Positions 57,399-64,000 of a DNA stretch of 64,000 nucleotides are shown one piece after another. Position 1 is the stretch's first letter. Every line of letters starts with the position of its first letter. The notes below the pieces were generated by a model. It worked only from the letters and a program-made list of their open reading frames with translations. It did not search any database and was not told the DNA's origin. Origin of the DNA: AWTP1-18 sp036504515 (GTDB lineage Bacteria; Pseudomonadota; Gammaproteobacteria; Burkholderiales; Rhodocyclaceae); contig DASXVA010000009.1 of NCBI GenBank assembly GCA_036504515.1, forward strand, positions 434,001 to 498,000. Reading direction: 5' to 3'. The position numbers and the translations under genes are program-made.

Positions 57399-59729
57399 TT
57401 AGCCCTTGAGCTTGGCGAAGGCTGCCGCCATAGCACCACCAGCGGGAGCCTGCTGCTGGCGCGGCATGGCGTTGCGGGGGCCGCGGTCGTTCCGGTCCTG
57501 ACCACGGGGCGCCATGCTCTTGGAAGGATCGTCGGACATGCGCATGGTGAGGGCGACGCGCTTGCGGGCGACGTCCACTTCCAGCACTTTGACCTTAACC
57601 ACATCGCCGGCCTTGACCACGGTGTGGGGGTCTTTGACGAACTTTTCCGACAGTGCGGAGATATGCACTAGGCCGTCCTGATGGACGCCAATATCGACAA
57701 AGGCGCCGAAATTGGTGACGTTGGTGATGACGCCTTCCAGTTGCATGCCCACCTGCAAGTCCTTGAGGTCTTCGACGCCTTCCTTGAAGGAGGCGGTCTT
57801 GAACTCGGGACGGGGATCGCGGCCGGGTTTTTCCAGTTCGGCCAGGATGTCCTGCACCGTGGGCAGACCGAATTTTTCGTCGGTGTATTTGACGGCGTTG
57901 AGGGCTTTGACCGTGCGACTGTCGCCCAGAATGTCCTTGGCGCTCTTCTGGATGTCGGCCAGGATGCGCTCCACCACGGGATAGGCTTCCGGGTGAACCG
58001 CTGAGGCGTCAAGGGGATTGTCGCCGTTCATGATGCGCAGGAAGCCGGCGGCCTGCTCGAAGGTCTTGTCGCCGAGGCGGGGCACTTCCCGCAACTGGGC
58101 GCGGGATTTGAAGGCGCCGTGTTGGTCGCGGAAGGCGACGATATTGCTGGCCAGGGTGCTGTTGAGGCCGGAAATCCGGGTCAGCAGGGCGACGGAGGCG
58201 GTGTTCACATCGACGCCCACAGAGTTCACGCAGTCTTCCACCACGGCATCCAGTGACTTGGCCAGTTTGGACTGGTTCACGTCGTGCTGGTACTGGCCGA
58301 CGCCGATGGATTTGGGATCAATCTTGACCAGTTCGGCCAGGGGATCTTGCAGGCGGCGGGCAATGGAAACGGCGCCGCGCAGGGAAACGTCGAGGTCGGG
58401 GAACTCCTTGGCGGCCAGTTCCGAGGCGGAATAGACCGAGGCGCCGGCTTCGGAAACCACGATCTTGCTCATGGCCATTTCCGGCATTCCCTTGATCAGT
58501 TCGGCGGCCAGCTTGTCGGTTTCGCGGCTGGCGGTGCCGTTGCCGATGGCGATCAAATCCACGCTGTGTTTCTTGCACAGCACGGCCAGGGTATGGAGGG
58601 AGCCTTCCCAGTCGCGGCGGGGTTCGTGGGGATAAATGGTGGCGGTATCCAGCACCTTGCCGGTTTTGTCCACCACGGCGACCTTGCAGCCGGTGCGGAT
58701 GCCGGGGTCGAGGCCCAGGGTGGCGTGGGGGCCGGCGGGCGCGGCCAACAGCAGGTCGTGCAGGTTGCGGGCGAAAACGTGGATAGCTTCTTCTTCGGAA
58801 CGCTCCCGCAACTGGTTCATCAGTTCCAGTTCGAGGTGCAGGGACAGCTTGACCATCCAGGCCCAGCGGGCGGTTTCGGACAGCCATTTGTCGGCGGGAT
58901 GGCCATCGTTGCTGATGCCGAAATGCTTGGCCACCATGGTTTCGCAGGGGGATGCCAGGGGCGGGTCTTGCAATTCCGGCTCGGTTTTCAGGGCCAGACG
59001 CAGCACGCCTTCGTTACGGCCGCGGAACATGGCCAGGGCGCGGTGGGAAGGGATGTCCTTGATGGCTTCGCGGAAGTCGAACCAGTCGCGGAACTTGCTC
59101 ACTTCGGCGCTCTGGTCCTTGTCCTTGCCTTCCACCACGGCGGAAACCAGCACGCCATTGTCGTTCAGGTAGCGGCGCAGCTTTTCCAGCAGGGTGGCGT
59201 CTTCGGCAAAGCGTTCCATCAAAATCTGACGAGCGCCGTCCAGGGCGGCCTTGACGTCGGGCACATGCTTTTCCGGCGGTTCGGTGGCGGTGTTCACGTA
59301 CTTGGCAGCTTCGACTTCAGGGCTCAGGCTGGGGTCGTCGAACAGGGCGTCGGCCAGAGGTTCGAGGCCGGCTTCCTTGGCGATCTGGGCCTTGGTGCGG
59401 CGCTTTTGCTTGTAGGGCAGGTAAAGGTCTTCCAGCCGCTGCTTGGTGTCGGCGTTTTCCACATCATTGCGCAGTTCCGGGGTCAGCTTGCCTTGCTCTT
59501 CGATGGAGGCCAGCACGGCGCTGCGGCGCTCTTCCAGCTCCCGCAGGTAGCCCAGGCGTTCTTCCAGATTACGCAGCTGGGTATCGTCCAGGGTGCCGGT
59601 GACTTCTTTCCGATAACGAGCGATAAAGGGCACGGTGGCGCCTTCGTCCAGCAGTTGAACGGCAGCGGCGACTTGTTGCGGGCGGACACCCAGTTCTTCG
59701 GCAATACGGTGTTCGATGGAAGGCAGCAT
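57399..59729 (-). CDS. tex: RNA-binding transcriptional accessory protein Tex
   Basis: Tex binds nucleic acid and affects transcription. The 776-residue product has the N-terminal Tex helices (IAEELGVRPQQVAAAVQLLDEGATVPFIARYRKEVTG) and a YqgF-like RNase H fold (LGLDPGIRTGCKVAVVD). The helix-hairpin-helix part contains SVGVDVNTASVALL, and the C-terminal S1 domain contains VTNFGAFVDIGVHQDGLVHIS. The basic tail is rich in Arg/Pro/Gly. ATG at 59729 is chosen; the frame opens earlier but without family sequence. Confidence 0.96.
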   Translation of the reverse strand: MLPSIEHRIAEELGVRPQQVAAAVQLLDEGATVPFIARYRKEVTGTLDDTQLRNLEERLGYLRELEERRSAVLASIEEQGKLTPELRNDVENADTKQRLEDLYLPYKQKRRTKAQIAKEAGLEPLADALFDDPSLSPEVEAAKYVNTATEPPEKHVPDVKAALDGARQILMERFAEDATLLEKLRRYLNDNGVLVSAVVEGKDKDQSAEVSKFRDWFDFREAIKDIPSHRALAMFRGRNEGVLRLALKTEPELQDPPLASPCETMVAKHFGISNDGHPADKWLSETARWAWMVKLSLHLELELMNQLRERSEEEAIHVFARNLHDLLLAAPAGPHATLGLDPGIRTGCKVAVVDKTGKVLDTATIYPHEPRRDWEGSLHTLAVLCKKHSVDLIAIGNGTASRETDKLAAELIKGMPEMAMSKIVVSEAGASVYSASELAAKEFPDLDVSLRGAVSIARRLQDPLAELVKIDPKSIGVGQYQHDVNQSKLAKSLDAVVEDCVNSVGVDVNTASVALLTRISGLNSTLASNIVAFRDQHGAFKSRAQLREVPRLGDKTFEQAAGFLRIMNGDNPLDASAVHPEAYPVVERILADIQKSAKDILGDSRTVKALNAVKYTDEKFGLPTVQDILAELEKPGRDPRPEFKTASFKEGVEDLKDLQVGMQLEGVITNVTNFGAFVDIGVHQDGLVHISALSEKFVKDPHTVVKAGDVVKVKVLEVDVARKRVALTMRMSDDPSKSMAPRGQDRNDRGPRNAMPRQQQAPAGGAMAAAFAKLKG

Positions 59730-59900
59730 GTGGGATTCCGGAAAAGGCAAAAAGAGACAACGACGGTACGGCAAAAAAGGCGCGCACTATGCAGCAAGCC
59801 GGCCCCCGGTGCAAGAACACCGTCGGCAATGCGTCATCTGCATCACGGGGCATAATGTGGGCCGTTTAGCGGGGAATTCCCCATATCGGAAAAGAAAAAC

Positions 59901-61406
59901 ATGGATGGTCAGATAGTTAGCTTGGTTGCCGCTGTTTTTGGCCTGGGTTTAGGCGGCGCTGTCGTCTGGGTTGTGCTCAAGGGCCGTATCGACGCCGCGG
60001 TGGAACAGGGCAGGGCGGAAGTTTCCATCGAACTGGCCCGGGCCACGGAACGGGTGCGCAGCCTGGAAGAAGACCGCAGCCAAGGCCAGGCCGCTGCTGC
60101 TGCCCTTCAGTCCCAGTTGGGCGCTTTGCAGGATCAGTTGAAGGCCGAGCAGCAGGAAGTCCTGCGTTTATCCACTTCCGAGGCGGAAAAAGCCCAATCC
60201 CTGCGCTCCACCAGCGCCCGGGTGGCGGAGCTGGACCAATCCGGCCAGGACGAAAAGGCCCTGCGGGAACAGGCGGAAGCCCAGGTTTCGCGGCTCAAAT
60301 CCGAACTGGCGGATCTGAATGCCCGCTTTGAGGCGGAACGCAACCAGTCGGAAGAAAAGCTGGCTCTGCTCAAGAACGCCAAGGAAGACCTGTCCAACCA
60401 GTTCAAGAGCCTCGCCAACGACATTCTCGAAGAAAAAGCCAAGCGCTTCACCGAGCAGAACCAGACCAATCTGGGCCAGTTGCTGGAACCCCTGAAACTG
60501 CGTTTGCAGGAGTTCCAGGGCAAGGTGGAGGAGGTCTACATCAACGAAGGCAAGGACCGCAGCGCCATGGCCGAGCAGGTGCGGCAGTTGATGGAGCTGA
60601 ACCAATCCCTGAGCCAGGATGCCAAGAACCTGACCCGGGCCCTCAAGGGCTCCAGCAAGGCCCAGGGCAACTGGGGCGAACTGATCCTGGAACGGGTGTT
60701 GGAGGCATCGGGCCTGCGCAAGGGCGAGGAATACGATGTACAGGAAAGCCACACCCGGGAAGACGGCAGCCGCGCCCAGCCCGACGTGGTGCTGCATCTG
60801 CCGGAAGACCGCCATCTGGTGGTGGATGCCAAGGTGACCCTGACCGCCTACGACGATTTCGCCTCCGCCGAAGACGAAGGCGACCGGCAAGCGGCCCTCA
60901 AGCGCCACCTCGATTCCGTGCGCAGTCATATCAGGGGACTGTCCGAACGCAATTACCAGGACCTTTACGGCCTCAAATCCCTGGATTTCGTGCTGATGTT
61001 CGTGCCCATCGAGCCGGCTTTCATGGTGGCGGTGACCCATGACAAGGAATTGTTCATGGATGCCTGGCAAAAGAACGTGCTGCTGGTGAGCCCGTCCACG
61101 CTTCTGTTTGTGGTGCGTACCGTGGCCCATCTGTGGCGCCAGGAGGCCCAGAACCGTAACGCCCAGGACATCGCCAAACGGGGCGCCGAGCTTTACGACA
61201 AGCTGGTGGGCTTCGCCGAAGACATGGAATCCCTCGGCACCCGCCTGAAGCAGGCGCAGAAAGACTACGATGGGGCAGTGAACAAGCTTTCCACCGGCCG
61301 CGGCAATGTGATCCGCCAGGCAGAAATGCTCAAGCAACTGGGGGTCAAACCGACCAAAAACCTGCCGGAAGGGTTGGTAGGGCTAGCCAGCGACAGCGAC
61401 GAATAA
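59901..61406 (+). CDS. rmuC: DNA recombination protein RmuC
   Basis: RmuC limits recombination at inverted repeats and has a nuclease-like domain. The 501-residue protein begins with a membrane anchor (about residues 5-25) followed by a long coiled coil (about 30-190). The conserved domain (about 190-480) contains GNWGELILERVLEASGLRKG, PDVVLHLPEDRHLVVDAKVTLTAYD, and DFVLMFVPIEPAF. Length is typical. Confidence 0.95.
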   Translation: MDGQIVSLVAAVFGLGLGGAVVWVVLKGRIDAAVEQGRAEVSIELARATERVRSLEEDRSQGQAAAAALQSQLGALQDQLKAEQQEVLRLSTSEAEKAQSLRSTSARVAELDQSGQDEKALREQAEAQVSRLKSELADLNARFEAERNQSEEKLALLKNAKEDLSNQFKSLANDILEEKAKRFTEQNQTNLGQLLEPLKLRLQEFQGKVEEVYINEGKDRSAMAEQVRQLMELNQSLSQDAKNLTRALKGSSKAQGNWGELILERVLEASGLRKGEEYDVQESHTREDGSRAQPDVVLHLPEDRHLVVDAKVTLTAYDDFASAEDEGDRQAALKRHLDSVRSHIRGLSERNYQDLYGLKSLDFVLMFVPIEPAFMVAVTHDKELFMDAWQKNVLLVSPSTLLFVVRTVAHLWRQEAQNRNAQDIAKRGAELYDKLVGFAEDMESLGTRLKQAQKDYDGAVNKLSTGRGNVIRQAEMLKQLGVKPTKNLPEGLVGLASDSDE

Positions 61407-61554
61407 GCCGTTTTATCCCAAACGGGACTTGAAATAGCAGGGGGAAACCCCCACACCATAGCGGCTGGTGTGCAACTTTTCTGTCCCGGTTTGTGTCTAC
61501 AATGCCGTTCGCCACATTTGCACCCGTGCAATAACTCAAGGAGGTTTCATCACC

Positions 61555-62244
61555 ATGGCTATTGATCTGCAAACCGTCCAGACTTCTGGCACTTACGCAG
61601 GACAACAGAACCGCGTTCTGCGCAACACCTACGCTCTGTTGGGCCTGTCCATGATTCCTACGATCATCGGCGCCTTGCTCGGCACCATGTTTGGCGTTTC
61701 CCTGATGGTCGCCAGCCCGATGATCACTACGGTCCTGTTCCTGGCTGTGACCTGGGGCCTGATCTACGCGATTGAAAAGAACCGTAACAGCGGACTCGGC
61801 GTTGTGCTGCTGCTGGGTTTCACCTTCTTTATGGGGCTGATGCTCGGACCACTGCTGGCCTACACCCTGCATTTCCGCAACGGCGGGCAATTGATCGCCA
61901 TGGCTGCAGGTGGTACTGGCGCCATCTTCTTCACCTTGGCCGGCATTGCTTCTACCGGCAAGCGTGATTTCAGCAAGATGGGCACCTTCCTGATGGCCGG
62001 CCTGATTCTGCTGCTGGTGGCTAGCTTGGCCAACATCTTCCTGCATCTGCCCGCGCTGTCCCTGGCCGTTTCTGTTGTGGCCATCGTGATCTTCTCCGGC
62101 TTTATCCTGTTCGACATCGACAGGATCGTGAAGGGCGGCGAAACCAGCTATGTGAGCGCTACCCTGGCTGTGTATCTGGACATCTACAACATCTTCACCA
62201 GCCTGCTGCAAATCTTGGGCGTGATTGGCGGCGACCGCGACTAA
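61555..62244 (+). CDS. Bax inhibitor-1 (YccA/YbhL-like) membrane protein
   Basis: The 229-residue protein has seven hydrophobic segments and the UPF0005/BI-1 pattern, with a short N-terminal NRVLRNTYALLGLSMIPT and a C-terminal FILFDIDRIVKGGETSYVSATLAVYLDIYNIFTSLLQIL. E. coli relatives modulate FtsH or carry ions such as calcium. A strong AAGGAGG lies about ten bases before the ATG. A terminator follows at 62271. Confidence 0.93.
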   Translation: MAIDLQTVQTSGTYAGQQNRVLRNTYALLGLSMIPTIIGALLGTMFGVSLMVASPMITTVLFLAVTWGLIYAIEKNRNSGLGVVLLLGFTFFMGLMLGPLLAYTLHFRNGGQLIAMAAGGTGAIFFTLAGIASTGKRDFSKMGTFLMAGLILLLVASLANIFLHLPALSLAVSVVAIVIFSGFILFDIDRIVKGGETSYVSATLAVYLDIYNIFTSLLQILGVIGGDRD

Positions 62245-62270
62245 GCCAGTCGTCAAGCCCCAGTTAAGAG

Positions 62271-62297
62271 CGGCCACCTTCGGGTGGCCGTTTTCAT
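62271..62297 (+). terminator. Terminator after the BI-1 gene
   Basis: CGGCCACC-TTCG-GGTGGCCG forms a perfect eight-pair stem with a UUCG loop, followed by four T. It lies 26 bases after the stop. Confidence 0.88.
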
Positions 62298-62420
62298 TTC
62301 TGCTTTCTGGTTTTGCAAGGCCCCATCCGTATTTCTACCGACTCTCCATCTCTTTATTGCTATTCCCGAGAGAATCGCTAGACTAATAATTGTTGCAACG
62401 CACAAAAATAAGGAGATGCC

Positions 62421-63566
62421 ATGAATGTAGAACTAAGGCGGCTCCAAGCGAATGCTCGCCCCGCCATCAGAGCCCACCTCGACGCGATGACCGCCGAGGA
62501 TCGTTTTACCCGCTTCGGTTTTGACGTGACCGCGAAAGGTCTCGACCATTACGCGGACAGTATCAACTTCAACCGGGACGTCGTCATCGGCGCCCATTAC
62601 CGCGACCTGCTGATCGGCGTGGTCCATGTGGCCGTGTTCCAGCGGGACAACTATCCCGTCGGGGAGCTTGGTATCAGTGTGGACGGCTTTTGCCAGGGCA
62701 AGGGTATCGGCCGCCAGCTTTTTGACCAGGCCCTGCAACACACCCAGCGGCGCAAGCTGACTACGCTGCATGTCCAGTATCTACGCCGCAATAGCCGCAT
62801 GGCTTCCCTGTGCCGCGGGCTGACCACCTATTTTGAGCAGGACAGCGAAGAGACCGCCTGCACCATCAAACTCTCCGACGCCAATCCTGCCGAGGCCTGT
62901 CGCCATGAAATCCTCGACGGTATCGAGATTTTCCATACCGATGTGGCGAATGCCCGGGCGCGGGTTCTCTTTATCCATGGCGTTGCCGGCGATGGCTGGC
63001 AATGGCGCGAAAACTTTCTGCCTTACTTTGCCTGGCACGGTTACAGCGCCAGTGCCCTGTCCCTGCGGGGCCACGGCGGCAGCGAAAGCCGCGATGACAT
63101 CACCCTGCGCGGCTATGAAGAAGACGTACATTCCGTGCTTGAGCACCTGGAGGACAAGCCGAGCATCATCGTCGGCCATTCCATGGGCGGCTTCCTGAGC
63201 CAGCGGGTCATGGAAGGCAACGAAGGCATCGACAAGGCCTCCCTAATCACCTCCGTCCCGCCCTGGGGACTACTGCCGGGAACACTGCAACCGGTGCTGG
63301 ACAACATGGGCGACCCTCTGGGCAAGATGATCGCCATGCAGGCGGCGGAGGGCAAGCCGGCCTATGTGAACCCGGACAACATCACCGCCGACGTACAGGT
63401 CATCGGCGGTACACGGGATCGCATTATTCCGGCGGAAGTGGTGACGGCCACGGCCAAGTCCTATGAAACCGAGGCGGTGATGATCGAGGATGCAGGCCAT
63501 GCGGTGATTTCCAGCTCCAAATGGCGGCAAGTGGCGGACCACGTAATCCGCCATCTGACGGCCTGA
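62421..63566 (+). CDS. GNAT acetyltransferase-alpha/beta hydrolase fusion
   Basis: The 381-residue protein joins two enzymes. Residues 1-155 form a GNAT domain with an acetyl-CoA-binding QGKGIGRQLF and the preceding beta-bulge ELGISVDGF. Residues 160-381 form an alpha/beta hydrolase with the oxyanion VLFIHGVAG, nucleophile Ser in GHSMGG, Asp in GGTRDRIIP and His in EDAGHAV. All triad residues are present. Co-substrates are unknown. Upstream is a GGAG ribosome-binding site (AAGGAGATGCC). The fusion is complete and not a sequencing artefact by appearance. Confidence 0.9.
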   Translation: MNVELRRLQANARPAIRAHLDAMTAEDRFTRFGFDVTAKGLDHYADSINFNRDVVIGAHYRDLLIGVVHVAVFQRDNYPVGELGISVDGFCQGKGIGRQLFDQALQHTQRRKLTTLHVQYLRRNSRMASLCRGLTTYFEQDSEETACTIKLSDANPAEACRHEILDGIEIFHTDVANARARVLFIHGVAGDGWQWRENFLPYFAWHGYSASALSLRGHGGSESRDDITLRGYEEDVHSVLEHLEDKPSIIVGHSMGGFLSQRVMEGNEGIDKASLITSVPPWGLLPGTLQPVLDNMGDPLGKMIAMQAAEGKPAYVNPDNITADVQVIGGTRDRIIPAEVVTATAKSYETEAVMIEDAGHAVISSSKWRQVADHVIRHLTA

Positions 63567-63626
63567 TTGCGCAGGGAGAAGCAGGGCGCCCCTTACAATC
63601 GGGCTTCCCTCACTGTTCTCAGTCCC

Positions 63627-64000
63627 ATGAACGCCCGTTGCCAACTGCTGCCCGAAGAGGTCGAGATCACCGCTATCCGCGCCCAGGGCGCTGGTGGGCA
63701 GAACGTGAACAAGGTATCCAATGCGGTTCATCTGCGGTTCGATATCAAGGCTTCGTCCTTGCCGGAGCCGGTACGGGAGCGCTTGTTGCAGTTGAACGAT
63801 CAGCGCATCAGCAAGGACGGTGTTGTCGTGATCAAGGCCCAGGCCCATCGTAGCCTTGAACTGAATCGCGAAGACGGTTTGCAGCGCTTGCAGGAGTTGA
63901 TTGACTCGGTGGCGGTGCTACCCAAAAAACGCCGACCGACTCGCCCTACCCGAGGCTCAGTCACCCGGCGTCTTGAGGGCAAGGCCAAGCGGGGCGCCAT
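63627..64000 (+). CDS. arfB: Alternative ribosome-rescue factor ArfB (truncated by window)
   Basis: ArfB (YaeJ) releases peptidyl-tRNA from ribosomes stalled on non-stop mRNA. The visible 124 residues carry the catalytic GGQ in GAGGQNVNKVSNAVHL, the ISKDGVVVIKAQAHRS segment, and the start of a basic C-terminal tail (KKRRPTRPTRGSVTRRLEGKAKRG) that would enter the mRNA channel. The gene runs past the right edge, so the C terminus is missing. Confidence 0.93.
   Translation, partial: MNARCQLLPEEVEITAIRAQGAGGQNVNKVSNAVHLRFDIKASSLPEPVRERLLQLNDQRISKDGVVVIKAQAHRSLELNREDGLQRLQELIDSVAVLPKKRRPTRPTRGSVTRRLEGKAKRGA

Noticed and set aside
58284..59855. Long open frame (523 codons) on the plus strand opposite tex
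   Set aside because: It is antisense to the well-supported tex gene, is composed of Gly/His/Gln-rich shadow sequence and shows no family motif; high-GC codon structure explains it.
1..64000. CRISPR array, rRNA operon or insertion sequence
   Set aside because: Reading through, I found no regularly spaced repeats with unique spacers, no rRNA sequence and no transposase.

Overview
The window looks like the chromosome of a betaproteobacterium, most likely a Rhodocyclales-type diazotroph. The basis is gene content and protein style: a NafY/NifX-type FeMo-cofactor carrier behind a NifA/sigma-54 promoter, CcoG, ETF-quinone oxidoreductase, YaeQ, Pls/PosA-type NRPS, a globin-coupled kinase with c-di-GMP enzymes, and single-copy H-NS. 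I ran no database search, so the taxonomy is inference. Most of the window is ordinary chromosomal DNA with dense, short operons.

Layout. 1-4.3 kb: FtsX-type ABC permease, a YkgJ cysteine-cluster protein and ccoG. 4.5-6.1 kb: a leftward three-gene nif-type operon (nafY plus two unknown genes) with a perfect TGT-N10-ACA activator site, a -24/-12 promoter and a terminator. 6.2-10.8 kb: a Pls/PosA-family NRPS with its own phosphopantetheinyl transferase. 11-17.5 kb: housekeeping and unknown genes (yaeQ, hexose-6-phosphate mutarotase, an RluA-type pseudouridine synthase, ETF-QO). 17.7-18.7 kb: tRNA-Asp, an NlpC/P60 peptidase and tRNA-Ser(TGA).

18,654-30,876 is an integrated element of about 12.2 kb in the 3' end of tRNA-Ser. 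It is bounded by a 14-bp direct repeat and carries a tyrosine integrase at its far end. Almost every gene runs leftward in one tightly overlapping operon: AlpA-like regulator, a small basic protein, a winged-helix replication initiator with internal iteron-like repeats, a DnaB-like helicase, unknown genes, and a full-size phage tail tape-measure protein. No capsid, portal, terminase or other recognisable tail gene is present. A HicAB toxin-antitoxin pair sits beside the integrase. This is the best candidate in the window for an undescribed system.

31-64 kb returns to chromosomal genes: fliL, mobA, a c-heme-type diguanylate cyclase, ispDF, an AI-2E family permease, hemerythrin, tatD, an H-NS protein and glmS. 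A signalling block at 42.3-48.2 kb follows (globin-coupled histidine kinase, a small receiver, two REC-GGDEF-EAL proteins). Then come pepD and gamma-carbonic anhydrase and hslO, flanked by two copies of a MITE-like repeat, each abutting a TAA stop codon. The rest comprises an MFS transporter fused in frame to a HEPN-like domain that keeps its own ribosome-binding site, an exported MBL hydrolase, a second MFS exporter, tex, rmuC, a BI-1 family protein, a GNAT-alpha/beta-hydrolase fusion, and arfB running off the right edge.

Several systems share a theme: oxygen and redox sensing (globin kinase, hemerythrin, CxxCH cyclase, CcoG) coupled to c-di-GMP output, in an organism that must protect nitrogenase from oxygen.
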